From Bacteroides sp. (GTDB lineage Bacteria; Bacteroidota; Bacteroidia; Bacteroidales; Bacteroidaceae), in contig NZ_JAQVBV010000004.1 in the NCBI RefSeq assembly GCF_028690125.1, forward strand, positions 62,001-126,000: DNA of 64,000 nucleotides. Reading direction: 5' to 3'. The translations under genes were made by a program, and so were the position numbers. Of the stretch, positions 26,183-35,070 are shown piece by piece (position 1 is the stretch's first letter; each line of letters begins with the position of its first letter). Under the pieces are notes generated by a model. It was not told the DNA's origin, made no database searches, and was given only the letters and a program-made list of their open reading frames with translations.

Positions 26183-29100
26183 TTAAATTCCAATTGTTAA
26201 ACCTATATTAAAGACTCTTTGAACAGGGTATCCTATACCATTACCTCCCATTTCAGGGTCCCACATCTTGAATTTACTCCAAACAAACAGATTGGATGCA
26301 TTGAAGTACAGACGCAGATTGCTCATGTTCCACTTTGAAAGAATTCTGGTCGGAAGATTGTAGCCAATTTCTACATTTTTCAAACGTAAAAACGCTCCGT
26401 TTCGTAACCACCAAGTGGAGGTCCTATTGTTGTTTTCTACTTGTACCGGACTTAAACGAGGCCAGAAAGCATAAATATTTCTGTTGTCTTCTGACCAGTG
26501 GTTGTCCGCAATAACTTCCAACAATCCATTTTGGCTTCCTCCGTTAATTACGAATGGAGATAAATTTGCCGGATTGATTTGGAAAGAGCGATGACCTAAT
26601 CCTTGAAAGAAAAAGCTGACATCAAAGTCCTTCCATCCTAGAGACGCACCAAAACCATAGTTCATCTCCGGCTCTGTCGGTAGTCCGATTGGAACTGCAT
26701 CTGCGTCTGTTATCTGTCCGTCCCCATTCATATCCCGGTATTTGATATCACCTGCTCCATATTTACCGAATGTTTGAGTCGGAGAATTCGCAACGTCTGC
26801 ATCATCTATAAATAGTCGTTCTGCGATGAGTCCGTATGTTGTATTGTAAGAGAGTCCGACCCGGGTACGATAATATTCGTTAGAAGGATATGCAGGCTCA
26901 TCATAAACTTCCAGCTTGTTGTGTGCATAAGTGAAGTTGAAGCGCGACTGTAGCCATACAGTACTGGAGAATGCCTTATTGTACTCTAAAGACAAATCCA
27001 TCCCCCGGTTGGATATCTCTCCTACGTTAGCTTTTACCATAGCCGTCAATCCCATCGTGTTGGGGATATACGAACGGTCCATTAAAATATTGGAACGGTA
27101 TTGAGTGAAATATTCCGCTGTAAGGTTAAAACCCATACCCGATACATCTATTGCAAGGTTCGTCTGTTTAGACGTTTCCCATCCGATTTGTTCATTTGAA
27201 TAACGGCTGATAGAAACCCCCGGACGACGATAACTATATAATTCTCCAAAAGTGTAACCATAACCATCATCTGACAGGTTTACATTTGAAAGATAAAAGA
27301 AACGGTCGTTTTCGTTTCCGATTTGATCATTTCCTACCAAACCATAGGAGCCTCTGATTTTAAAACTTTCAATTTTATCTTTTAAAGGTTCCCAAAACTT
27401 CTCATTCGCCATATTCCATGCAAGTCCTATAGAAGGAAAGAATCCCCAGCGATTGTTTTTGTGGAAACGCTCACTCGCATTCAACCCGAAATTAAATTCG
27501 ACAAAATAACGAGAACCGTAATTATAAGCTGCACGACCGGACAAACCTACATTCCGGGAAGGAAGGGAAGCTTGTAAATTACCGGCATTACCTGTTGAAT
27601 AGTCGGATATACGTCCGATTAACAATGCGTTTACATTGTGTGTGTCTTTAAACATACGATCGTAGGTCACTACTGCTTCAGCATACATCTTACTATTTAC
27701 AATTTTTCCTCCTTCGTTGTAGCTCAGGTATTCGGTTCCAACGTTTCCTATTGAATTAGAACCACCATCGTTGTATGGCAGTAATGAGATATTTCCATAT
27801 TCATCTATATTGCTATTATAAAAAAATGGGCTGAAATTACGAGAGACTTCAAATTCAGAATATCTTTCCACATATCCCATAGCACGTATTTTGAGCCCTT
27901 CGGTAATGAATTTTAAATCTTGTCTTAATTCAAACTGAGCATTAATTCTGGACGTTTTCTTCGCTGAATAGCCGGAAACCATTTTAGCATAAGGATTGTC
28001 GTATAGAGTAGTACTATTAGGAATCAACGCATTTCCAAATAATTCGTGATTGGCATATGGTGACATTGATTTCGGATAAATTGCAGGAAACATTACAGGG
28101 TTTGACCAGATAGCTGAGTTAAAGACTGAGTTTCCCCCACCAATAGGACCATTTTGATCATCGAATTGCCCATAAACACGTACAATAGCTTCAGTGGTTG
28201 GAGTGACATGAAGATTGGTGTTTGATCGGATTGAATAATTTCTTAATTTTGAATTATTGTCGAATTGCTTAGAAGCACCACTTTTCAATATACCATTATC
28301 TATATTCAATGTACCAGCAATGTAGTATTGAGCAACTTTACCACCGCCTGATACATTCATATTGTATCGTTGGTTCATGGTATTGTCTTTAATTAATTGG
28401 TCGATCCAATTATTGTTGGGATAGAGTAATGGGTTATCTCCATTGCGGGTATGATCGATTTTATTCTGCGTATACGGCAAGGAAGCCAATGGGTCTCTGG
28501 TTAGTGCAGCTTCATTGGCTTGCTCCATATATGTGATGTTGTCTGCAAACTTGAAGTTTCTTGTATTGGTGGAAATAGAGTTCTCCACTCGGAAATTGAA
28601 TTTGGTTTTAGACTCTGAACCTGATTTGGTATTTACCAGAATCACACCATTTGCACCACGAGAACCATATACAGCAGATGCTGTAGCATCTTTTAAAACA
28701 GAAAAAGATTCAATATCATCAGGTTGTAAACGAGCCAAATCATTATTGTTTGATTCTATTCCATCGATTAGTATTAACGGGTCTACTTTGCCGGCTCCAA
28801 AAGAACCTACTCCGCGGACAAAGAATTTTGCATTATCCCGTCCCGGTTCTCCGCTCGTTTGATAGGATATGATACCGGCTATACGTCCTGATAACATGGT
28901 AGTCAAGTTACTTGTTGGACCTTTAATATCTTTGACATCAACTGTTGTGATAGAACTGACAACACTTTCTTTTTTCTGAGTGCCGAAACCTACAACTACC
29001 ACTTCATCCAATGCTTTATTTTCTTCTTCCATGATAATTTTAAGTCGTTTGTTATCTACAATTTTCTTTAATTGAGTTTTCATTCCAATAAAAGAAAATT

Positions 29101-29452
29101 TCAAGACATCTCCGATTCGGGCTTCAATTGAGAAATTACCATCCATATCGGAGATTGTTCCGATATTTGTGCCTTCAATAGCAATGCTTACTCCAGGTAT
29201 GAATAGACCGTCTATATCTGAGATAACACCTACAATTTTACTATTTTGCATAACATCATCTACAGAATTTATTTCATACATATTATTAGCATAAGTTGGA
29301 GCAGATAATAATATAATAGAAATACTGATTAGAGGTAATAAAATAGATCGAAAAGAGTAGGGAAGAAACCATCTTCCGTAGCTCTTTTTTTTGGGATTCT
29401 CATTCCTATGGAAATGAGAATCCTTTTTTAGAATATCTTTAAAATGTTGCAT
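26183..29452 (-). CDS. SusC/RagA TonB-dependent glycan transporter
   Basis: I chose the ATG at 29452 (1089 residues). An in-frame ATG 45 bp earlier would only add residues ahead of an already long basic N-terminus. A hydrophobic signal core (SILLPLISISIILLSAPTYA) sits at about 50-70. A carboxypeptidase-regulatory-like domain (VGVISDIDGLFIPGVSIAIE) follows, then the TonB box DEVVVVGFGTQKKESV, a plug with the SusC motif PLILIDGIE, and a barrel ending in an aromatic strand. It imports oligosaccharides through the outer membrane together with the following SusD. There is no STN domain, so it is probably not controlled by a FecR/sigma pair; the neighbouring AraC gene is a more likely controller. 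Confidence 0.95.
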   Translation of the reverse strand: MQHFKDILKKDSHFHRNENPKKKSYGRWFLPYSFRSILLPLISISIILLSAPTYANNMYEINSVDDVMQNSKIVGVISDIDGLFIPGVSIAIEGTNIGTISDMDGNFSIEARIGDVLKFSFIGMKTQLKKIVDNKRLKIIMEEENKALDEVVVVGFGTQKKESVVSSITTVDVKDIKGPTSNLTTMLSGRIAGIISYQTSGEPGRDNAKFFVRGVGSFGAGKVDPLILIDGIESNNNDLARLQPDDIESFSVLKDATASAVYGSRGANGVILVNTKSGSESKTKFNFRVENSISTNTRNFKFADNITYMEQANEAALTRDPLASLPYTQNKIDHTRNGDNPLLYPNNNWIDQLIKDNTMNQRYNMNVSGGGKVAQYYIAGTLNIDNGILKSGASKQFDNNSKLRNYSIRSNTNLHVTPTTEAIVRVYGQFDDQNGPIGGGNSVFNSAIWSNPVMFPAIYPKSMSPYANHELFGNALIPNSTTLYDNPYAKMVSGYSAKKTSRINAQFELRQDLKFITEGLKIRAMGYVERYSEFEVSRNFSPFFYNSNIDEYGNISLLPYNDGGSNSIGNVGTEYLSYNEGGKIVNSKMYAEAVVTYDRMFKDTHNVNALLIGRISDYSTGNAGNLQASLPSRNVGLSGRAAYNYGSRYFVEFNFGLNASERFHKNNRWGFFPSIGLAWNMANEKFWEPLKDKIESFKIRGSYGLVGNDQIGNENDRFFYLSNVNLSDDGYGYTFGELYSYRRPGVSISRYSNEQIGWETSKQTNLAIDVSGMGFNLTAEYFTQYRSNILMDRSYIPNTMGLTAMVKANVGEISNRGMDLSLEYNKAFSSTVWLQSRFNFTYAHNKLEVYDEPAYPSNEYYRTRVGLSYNTTYGLIAERLFIDDADVANSPTQTFGKYGAGDIKYRDMNGDGQITDADAVPIGLPTEPEMNYGFGASLGWKDFDVSFFFQGLGHRSFQINPANLSPFVINGGSQNGLLEVIADNHWSEDNRNIYAFWPRLSPVQVENNNRTSTWWLRNGAFLRLKNVEIGYNLPTRILSKWNMSNLRLYFNASNLFVWSKFKMWDPEMGGNGIGYPVQRVFNIGLTIGI

Positions 29453-30596
29453 GAAATAAGAGTTTAAAGTTAATTGTATTAATTTGTAAGCTAACAAAAT
29501 TCGTTTTTATTTCCTACAATGACTTAGATGTCTTTGGTAAGAAATGAGAAATTAAGAGGAAACAGCATAAAGAGTGATGTATGACTTCTCTTTACTTTTT
29601 AAATGTCTGTTTTAGTACAGTGCTTATAGTCCTGATGATTATATAATCATTATTGTATTTCATTTTTTTTATTGTATTGATTCATGGACTAAACTCGGCT
29701 CTTTTTTGCATATCTTTAATGCGTGGAATTGTTTTAAGAAAGGTGATTTTATTACGTCATAAGCATTTTGATTTTAACTAATTTAATATTTATTATTTAT
29801 GTATTCTTGATTGTGCTGTTTATAATAAAAAGTGCTATTATCGATTGCAAACGTACGTTTATTTAAATATATTAAGTTTAAAAATATGATTTTTATTATT
29901 TCAAATATGACACTAGCTTGGTTTTCGTGTATAGTTTATCAATTATGATAGAAATGGCCTTCGGATATTTTAGTGAATTATATGGGGTTAATGTATTACT
30001 GAATGTGTTTTTAGCCCTAACCTAATCTGATTTTGACATAAAACAGTTAGATTTTTTGGAGATAAAATACTGTTTAATAATATATTAGCTTTCTGATTGT
30101 TTTTTGTATTTTGTGCCTGAGATATTTGTATCAAATTTATTTTGATTTATAAATAGACAAATCAAGAAAGTATTTCATGTTTTTTTCTAAATGACTAAAC
30201 TGAATAAAATATAGACTTAATTATGCTTTATGATATATATAATTAGTAAAATTAGTAATTTATTCACTTTAATCTATGTAAGTATATAATTATATTCATA
30301 AAAACAAGATGAAATAATAAGTTGAACTGGCATTTAGTAGAATAACCTATCCAAATATTAACTTATTTAACTTTTGAAACACATTTCTTAGAGAGATTAG
30401 AAAACTATCTTATATTCTTAATTACTTTCTTTGTTGTTTTATGTATTTTCTGTAATATTACTGCATTTATCAATCAGATTATTAATAATATTTGTTTGCT
30501 ATTTCTTTCTATGGAGCAATAAGCTTTTGGGGAGTTTTAAATTGCATCTGGCTTGAGATTGATAATTGTGATCTTAATTTATAACCACAAGTTTGA
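29453..30596. other. 1.1-kb AT-rich region upstream of SusC
   Basis: I see no gene. It contains a perfect 16-bp palindrome (ATGATTATATAATCAT, 29635-29650) about 185 bp upstream of SusC, and a TACGTTTG -7-like box on the - strand (29848-29855) without a -33 partner. The region separates the SusC operon from the decayed gene to its right. Confidence 0.45.
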
Positions 30597-31566
30597 GATG
30601 TAACTTCGGAAGATACGCACACATATGATGTCGAAATTGAGATTTTGCCCGAATTGAAACATGACAATCAGTATGCTTATTTGGCCATCTTCGATAATCG
30701 ACAATGGGCTCCAATACACTGGGCAAAGGTAAAAATGGTAAAGCCTTATTTGAAAATATGGGTAATGATATCATATATATGCCTTTTTATTGTACCTCTG
30801 AGGGTATTCGGCCTATGTCGTATCTATTTTTATTGGATTCCAAAGGAAAAGTACATATTTTAAAAGCAGATACATTGTCTACACGAACGATCTGCTTGAA
30901 CAGGAAATACCCTATGATGGAAAGAATTTTATTTGGAGCTGAGAGAATGCTCGGTGGTAAGATACAGGTTGCTAATTATGAGGATTTCAGGGATTCTTTA
31001 TCCATATATCAAATATCAGATTTATGTAGTAGTGGTGAGTTTACAAATATTCCAAATTCCGCATGGCGTTACTGGCGTTATGTGTCTCCTGAAAATTCTT
31101 ATGGTAATATCTCTGAATTGACTTTTTTCAAGAAGGATTCGGTAAAGCAGACAAAAGGGAGAATCATAGGAACCGGAGGAAGTTTTGATAACGATCCTTA
31201 TAAGCGTAAAGAAGTAGTTTTTGATGGTGATCCTCTTACCTCTTTGGATACTCCCGTCAGGGACGCAGCGTGGGTAGGAATGGATTTCGGAGAAAAGCTT
31301 ACGTTTTAAAAGATTATTTATATTTCCCGAACTGACGGTAATATGATTCAGTTGGGTGATACTTACGAGTAGTATTGGTGGGATACTAATCGCTGGAAAT
31401 GACTAGGTGATAAAATGATTGCAAAAGATATTGTGTTGAAATTTTCAGATGCTCTCAATAACGCCCTTTTCTTGCTGAGAGACATTGATAGAGGAAAGGA
31501 AGAGACTGTTTTTATCTGTCAGGATGATAAGCAGTTCTTCCTCTCTTTTTGTGTATGGGCTGAAAG
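30597..31566 (+). pseudogene. Degraded discoidin-domain lipoprotein gene (C-terminal part)
   Basis: Protein-like sequence runs in two frames. The first frame (30597-~30735) reads YDVEIEILPELKHDNQYAYL and onward to HWAKV. It shifts at a run of A residues near 30728-30735 into a second frame (KNGKALFENMGNDIIYMPF) that continues through a discoidin-like domain (WRYWRYVSPENSYGNISELT and VVFDGDPLTSLDT). This frame meets stops at about 31307, 31366 and 31402, yet still reads through to a recognisable end (NNALFLLRDIDRGKEE). One frameshift, several stops and no N-terminus or signal peptide show that the gene is dead. It probably once encoded a secreted glycan-binding or transglutaminase-type protein of this locus. 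Confidence 0.75.
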
Positions 31567-31888
31567 CCCGGTTTATGATACTCACTTGGGCTAAAAGGAT
31601 ATAAACCGCAAATGTGGAGTGATAACTTAATATCCTACAGCTGCTTTTTCAAGTTGCAAACATTGGGTTGTCAAAGGTTTCGAGATGTTATGCCGAACTA
31701 ATGTAAGTTGAGTTTTCAGCCTGTGCCCGAAAAGCGATAAAGAACTGCATCTTGAGTATTAAAGCCTATATGAAGGAGGAAATAGTATATCGGTCTGTTA
31801 TGATGAAGCCAAAATTATTTTTAATAACTTTTGAATTAAACTTATTCAGTGTTCGTCATTAAAGAAAATCTACCTCCCCCTTTATCTC
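31567..31888. other. Non-coding remainder after the pseudogene
   Basis: No intact gene is visible. An 8-bp inverted repeat (CGGTTTAT / ATAAACCG) lies near 31569-31609. The rest may be further eroded coding sequence, but I cannot identify it. Confidence 0.4.
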
Positions 31889-32752
31889 TTAGAAACTTCC
31901 GAGCCAAGCTTTCAAGTCTTGTAACATTTCTTTGTGATATTTGAAATCTTCTTTATATCCCCATCCATGTCCTCCGGATGGATAAATGAAGATGGAAGCC
32001 GGAACTCTATTTTTCTTTAATGCCAGATAATAGTGCACTCCATTAGGTGTGGGTACAGCGTTATCATCGTCAGAAAAAGCGATAAAGGCTCTGGGAGTTT
32101 CGTTTGTCACGTGCTTTTCATTAGAATACATATCTTCGAGTTCGCTAGAGGCATCTTTTTTTAATAAGTTGTCATGTGATCCTATATGGGTAAAGGCTTT
32201 GTCCATCGTTATTACCGGATAAAATAATACCTGGAATGCCGGACACAAATCTTTCTTTGTATGTGTAGCTATTGTTGAGGCCAGATGACCACCGGCTGAG
32301 GAACCCATAATTCCGATATCTGCTGGGTTTATGTTCCATTCTTTCGCTTTTTCTTTTACTAATCGTATAGCCTCTTCTGCATCAGAGAATGGAACCTCCC
32401 GGTTACCTCTTGGCATACGATATTTCAGAACAGCATAGGCAATACCTAATTCGTTGAAGAACGGTGCCCAGTCATAACCCTCATGTTCATAGGCTAGTCC
32501 ACCATAAGCACCGCCCGGGCAAGCAATAATTACACGTCCGGTTGCAATCTCTTTCGAAGGTAGGAATATTCGTAATGAAGGTTTGTAATTTTGAATATTA
32601 TCATCAAAAGGTGTATGATCTATGCCATTTGTGTTTGGGAGTCCATTTGTCCATAGATCCACATCAAATTCTTTTTCTGTAAATTGGGCAAAAATTGGGT
32701 TGCAGATGACAATAAATGTCAGAAAAGCAAAGAAAGATTTTATTGTTTTCAT
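31889..32752 (-). CDS. Secreted alpha/beta-hydrolase, probable carbohydrate acetyl esterase
   Basis: This 287-residue protein has a signal peptide (about 1-22, NPIFAQ). The alpha/beta-hydrolase elements are an oxyanion-hole loop ACPGGAYGGLA (about 78-87), the nucleophile Ser152 in GSSAGG, the acid among Asp228-Asp230 in AFSDDDNAVP, and His262 in SGGHGWG. It belongs with the esterase/lipase proteins (xylan- or pectin-acetyl-esterase-like) frequent in polysaccharide-utilisation loci. Beside rhamnosidases it could remove acetyl groups from a pectic backbone. The substrate is inferred from context only. Confidence 0.88.
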   Translation of the reverse strand: MKTIKSFFAFLTFIVICNPIFAQFTEKEFDVDLWTNGLPNTNGIDHTPFDDNIQNYKPSLRIFLPSKEIATGRVIIACPGGAYGGLAYEHEGYDWAPFFNELGIAYAVLKYRMPRGNREVPFSDAEEAIRLVKEKAKEWNINPADIGIMGSSAGGHLASTIATHTKKDLCPAFQVLFYPVITMDKAFTHIGSHDNLLKKDASSELEDMYSNEKHVTNETPRAFIAFSDDDNAVPTPNGVHYYLALKKNRVPASIFIYPSGGHGWGYKEDFKYHKEMLQDLKAWLGSF

Positions 32753-32935
32753 AATAAACTTTGTATTAATAATTGTATTTTGAGGCTTTATCTAATCTGT
32801 ATTAATGATAGGAAATAATTACTTGGACGGAAAGAAGAAACAATCTTATTATGTTATAACTTAGTTTTTCTTACAGGCTTTGAGTAAGTACTTATTCATC
32901 ATTATAATTTATTATTTTTCAAAGGAGTCATCATT

Positions 32936-33021
32936 CTGTCATCCAGAATATAGCAAAGGATATTCTCCTTCAGTATCCCCAGAGAAGAGATTCTTTCTCC
33001 TTGTGGTCGCCTGAATGACAG
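32936..33021. repeat. 86-bp dispersed palindromic repeat, copy 2
   Basis: It starts CTGTCATCCAG and ends CTGAATGACAG, the same terminal inverted repeat as at 10263-10347. The shared internal blocks include AGAGATTCTTTCTCC-like and GGTCGCCTGAATGAC-like sequence. It lies in the 450-bp gap between the esterase and the next gene. Confidence 0.7.
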
Positions 33022-33095
33022 AAAGAAAATATTGTATGATATAAATGAATTTGCATCTCATACTTATTACTGTTATAGATTGTTTTTGTTGTAGA

Positions 33096-33143
33096 GAAGT
33101 GTCTTTCGAAAGTTTGATTTATTCAACTTTTGAGAGACACTTC
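33096..33143. terminator. Hairpin downstream of the secreted barrel protein
   Basis: A 9-bp perfect stem (GAAGTGTCT / AGACACTTC) extends with mismatches to about 18 bp around a 10-base loop. It lies 62 bp past the stop codon of the - strand gene at 33205. It lacks a clear T run, so it may stabilise the mRNA rather than terminate it. Confidence 0.4.
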
Positions 33144-33204
33144 ATCATAGACATCTTTTTCCAAAATAAGATGCCATTCTTACATTTTTGTTGTTATCCC
33201 AATC

Positions 33205-34860
33205 TTAAATCTTTTGATTTGAACAATCTATTACAATCTTGTTTTTTTCAGGAATAAACAAAACCCCATTTTCAGCTTGCTTCATTGTTCCTTTTTCACA
33301 AATGATTCCATAATTGATATTTTTCATTTGTGCTTTCATTGTTCGTTGGTTATTGGTTATATTTAAAGGAAACGTTTTTCCTTTGGCTACATTCAACTTC
33401 ATCATCCATTGATTCTGATCATTACTCTTTATTTCAATCAGTCTTTCATTCATAGTAAAAGTATACTCTTTACCCGAAGTAGCCCGACAAATTATTTCAG
33501 TTGCTTTTTCTCCTAGTACTTTAACCAACATTTTGTCCATGATTATTTCCTTGGGATGATTGTTGGTGTCTACAGTGTACAGTCGGATACCGGCTAAATC
33601 ATTGGGGGCACTCCATAAGAAACCGTCTATGATGGGACAAGTCATATAAACACATTGATTAGAGGTGCAAGGTTGTTTTAGATAATCAGATTCTAAGTTC
33701 TCGTTAAAAAGATGGATATCTCTGAAACGGATTGTATTGTTTTCCCATAGAAGATTTGCCCGATAATAGCGACTGTTAAACCATACTGTTTTTTGTCCAT
33801 TGTCATAAGCGTCTGTGAGTGCTGTGACAGATGTTGGCGGGGTTAATGGGTACTTCTTTTTGAACCATTTTCCCGAAGTTTCTAATGTTTCTATTTTGAT
33901 TTTACCTTCTTGTTGTAATGATGCGAGAATTGGCATTTGCATTTCAAGCCCTTTTTTCATACCATTCCATGTGAATGAATTTTCTTGACCAGCTTGTGTG
34001 TAATTGAATCCAAGACATGGGTCTTCAAAGATAGATTTGAAGAAACTTCTTACCCACTTTTCGCTTTCACCTGCATTTTCATATACAGGCTCCAGAGTAA
34101 TTACTCCTTGTATTGAATGTCCTATGCCTGTGTCATATTGATAAATAGGGTCACTTCCCAACATTCGGAAGATGGGCACCGGTATTTGTCCTTTGCTAGT
34201 TTGTGCAGGCATATATCCATTAAGACGGCTGGGATAGTATGCTTGATTCCAGTATCCTCCCCATAATGTATAGCCGTCAGTTCCATATTGATCTTTGCAG
34301 TTACAAGACGCTATGATACCATACTTATCATACATATATCCTAACGAATGTGCGTCTATAAACCAAGAACCAACAGATGCCGGATATTTACCAAAGATAG
34401 ATTTGAATTTTTCCATATAGATATCTACTAGTTTTTCTCTTTCTTCGGGTGTGTATCCGGTAGCAAACCCTACATCAGCATGCCAATCCCAAGGATAACG
34501 CCCTCTCCATGTTAATCCGGCTGCTTCTACGTGTGGCTGTGTGATTTCCCACCATCCGCCTACTTCTGAACCACGATCTATTTCTTTCTTTAATAGGGTT
34601 TGATAGTGTGGATTGATTAGTGCGTCATACTGTAATAGGAAGGTTCCTTTCAGATTATATTTTGTGAGTAATTTCACTTGTTCATGCACGGTCTCATATA
34701 AAACCTGTTCTGTTATATTTTTATCTCTAGGTTCTACTTGACGAATAAAATTAATAATATTCACGATTCTTGGGCTGTCTTGCGAAGAACTACTTTTAGC
34801 TATGGTATTTGTTGAAGCTAATAGTAGTAATAATAGTAGTACATTTCTAACTTTTTTCAT
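33205..34860 (-). CDS. Secreted protein with a predicted NodB-like/TIM-type barrel, function unknown
   Basis: This 551-residue protein has a signal peptide (LLLLLLLASTNTIAKS). Residues about 30-330 look like an (alpha/beta) barrel of the polysaccharide-deacetylase type: NIINFIRQVEPRD, then KGTFLLQYDALINP, SEVGGWWE, RYPWDWHADVGF and GSWFIDAHSLGYMYDKYGI. The strand-helix order and the KGTFLLQYDAL segment recall NodB proteins. However, the canonical TFDDG and HxxxH metal motifs are not evident, so catalysis by that mechanism is unproven. The last ~200 residues look like beta-sandwich sequence. I do not recognise a named family. It is flanked by the esterase and the sensor-regulator on the same strand, so it is probably another enzyme of the rhamnose-glycan locus. 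A TAGCTTTG -7 box lies at 34904-34911. Confidence 0.6.
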   Translation of the reverse strand: MKKVRNVLLLLLLLASTNTIAKSSSSQDSPRIVNIINFIRQVEPRDKNITEQVLYETVHEQVKLLTKYNLKGTFLLQYDALINPHYQTLLKKEIDRGSEVGGWWEITQPHVEAAGLTWRGRYPWDWHADVGFATGYTPEEREKLVDIYMEKFKSIFGKYPASVGSWFIDAHSLGYMYDKYGIIASCNCKDQYGTDGYTLWGGYWNQAYYPSRLNGYMPAQTSKGQIPVPIFRMLGSDPIYQYDTGIGHSIQGVITLEPVYENAGESEKWVRSFFKSIFEDPCLGFNYTQAGQENSFTWNGMKKGLEMQMPILASLQQEGKIKIETLETSGKWFKKKYPLTPPTSVTALTDAYDNGQKTVWFNSRYYRANLLWENNTIRFRDIHLFNENLESDYLKQPCTSNQCVYMTCPIIDGFLWSAPNDLAGIRLYTVDTNNHPKEIIMDKMLVKVLGEKATEIICRATSGKEYTFTMNERLIEIKSNDQNQWMMKLNVAKGKTFPLNITNNQRTMKAQMKNINYGIICEKGTMKQAENGVLFIPEKNKIVIDCSNQKI

Positions 34861-34931
34861 TCTGTCTATATTTAATTTAAATTTGTTGGTTATATTGATG
34901 ACACAAAGCTAGTAAATAGAAAGTAACTAAT

Positions 34932-35006
34932 GATACTCTATTGTGCCAAATTTCTGTCAAATTAAAAATGTCTTTCCAGAGTACAGCTATGTTACTGTAG
35001 AGTATC
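34932..35006. promoter_or_regulatory. Inverted GATACTCTA motif upstream of the barrel-protein gene
   Basis: GATACTCTA (34932-34940) and TAGAGTATC (34998-35006) form a perfect 9-bp inverted repeat with a 57-bp spacer, 70-145 bp upstream of the gene ending at 33205. The core ATACTCTA also occurs in the repeat array upstream of GH106 (42135-42225), which suggests one regulator for both. A smaller inverted repeat, TACAG / CTGTA, lies within the spacer. Confidence 0.4.
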
Positions 35007-35070
35007 TGGTAATTGTTTGGTTATTAGCGAATTGTCGATATTTGAAGGAAGGGTGGAGTACAACCGAGGT

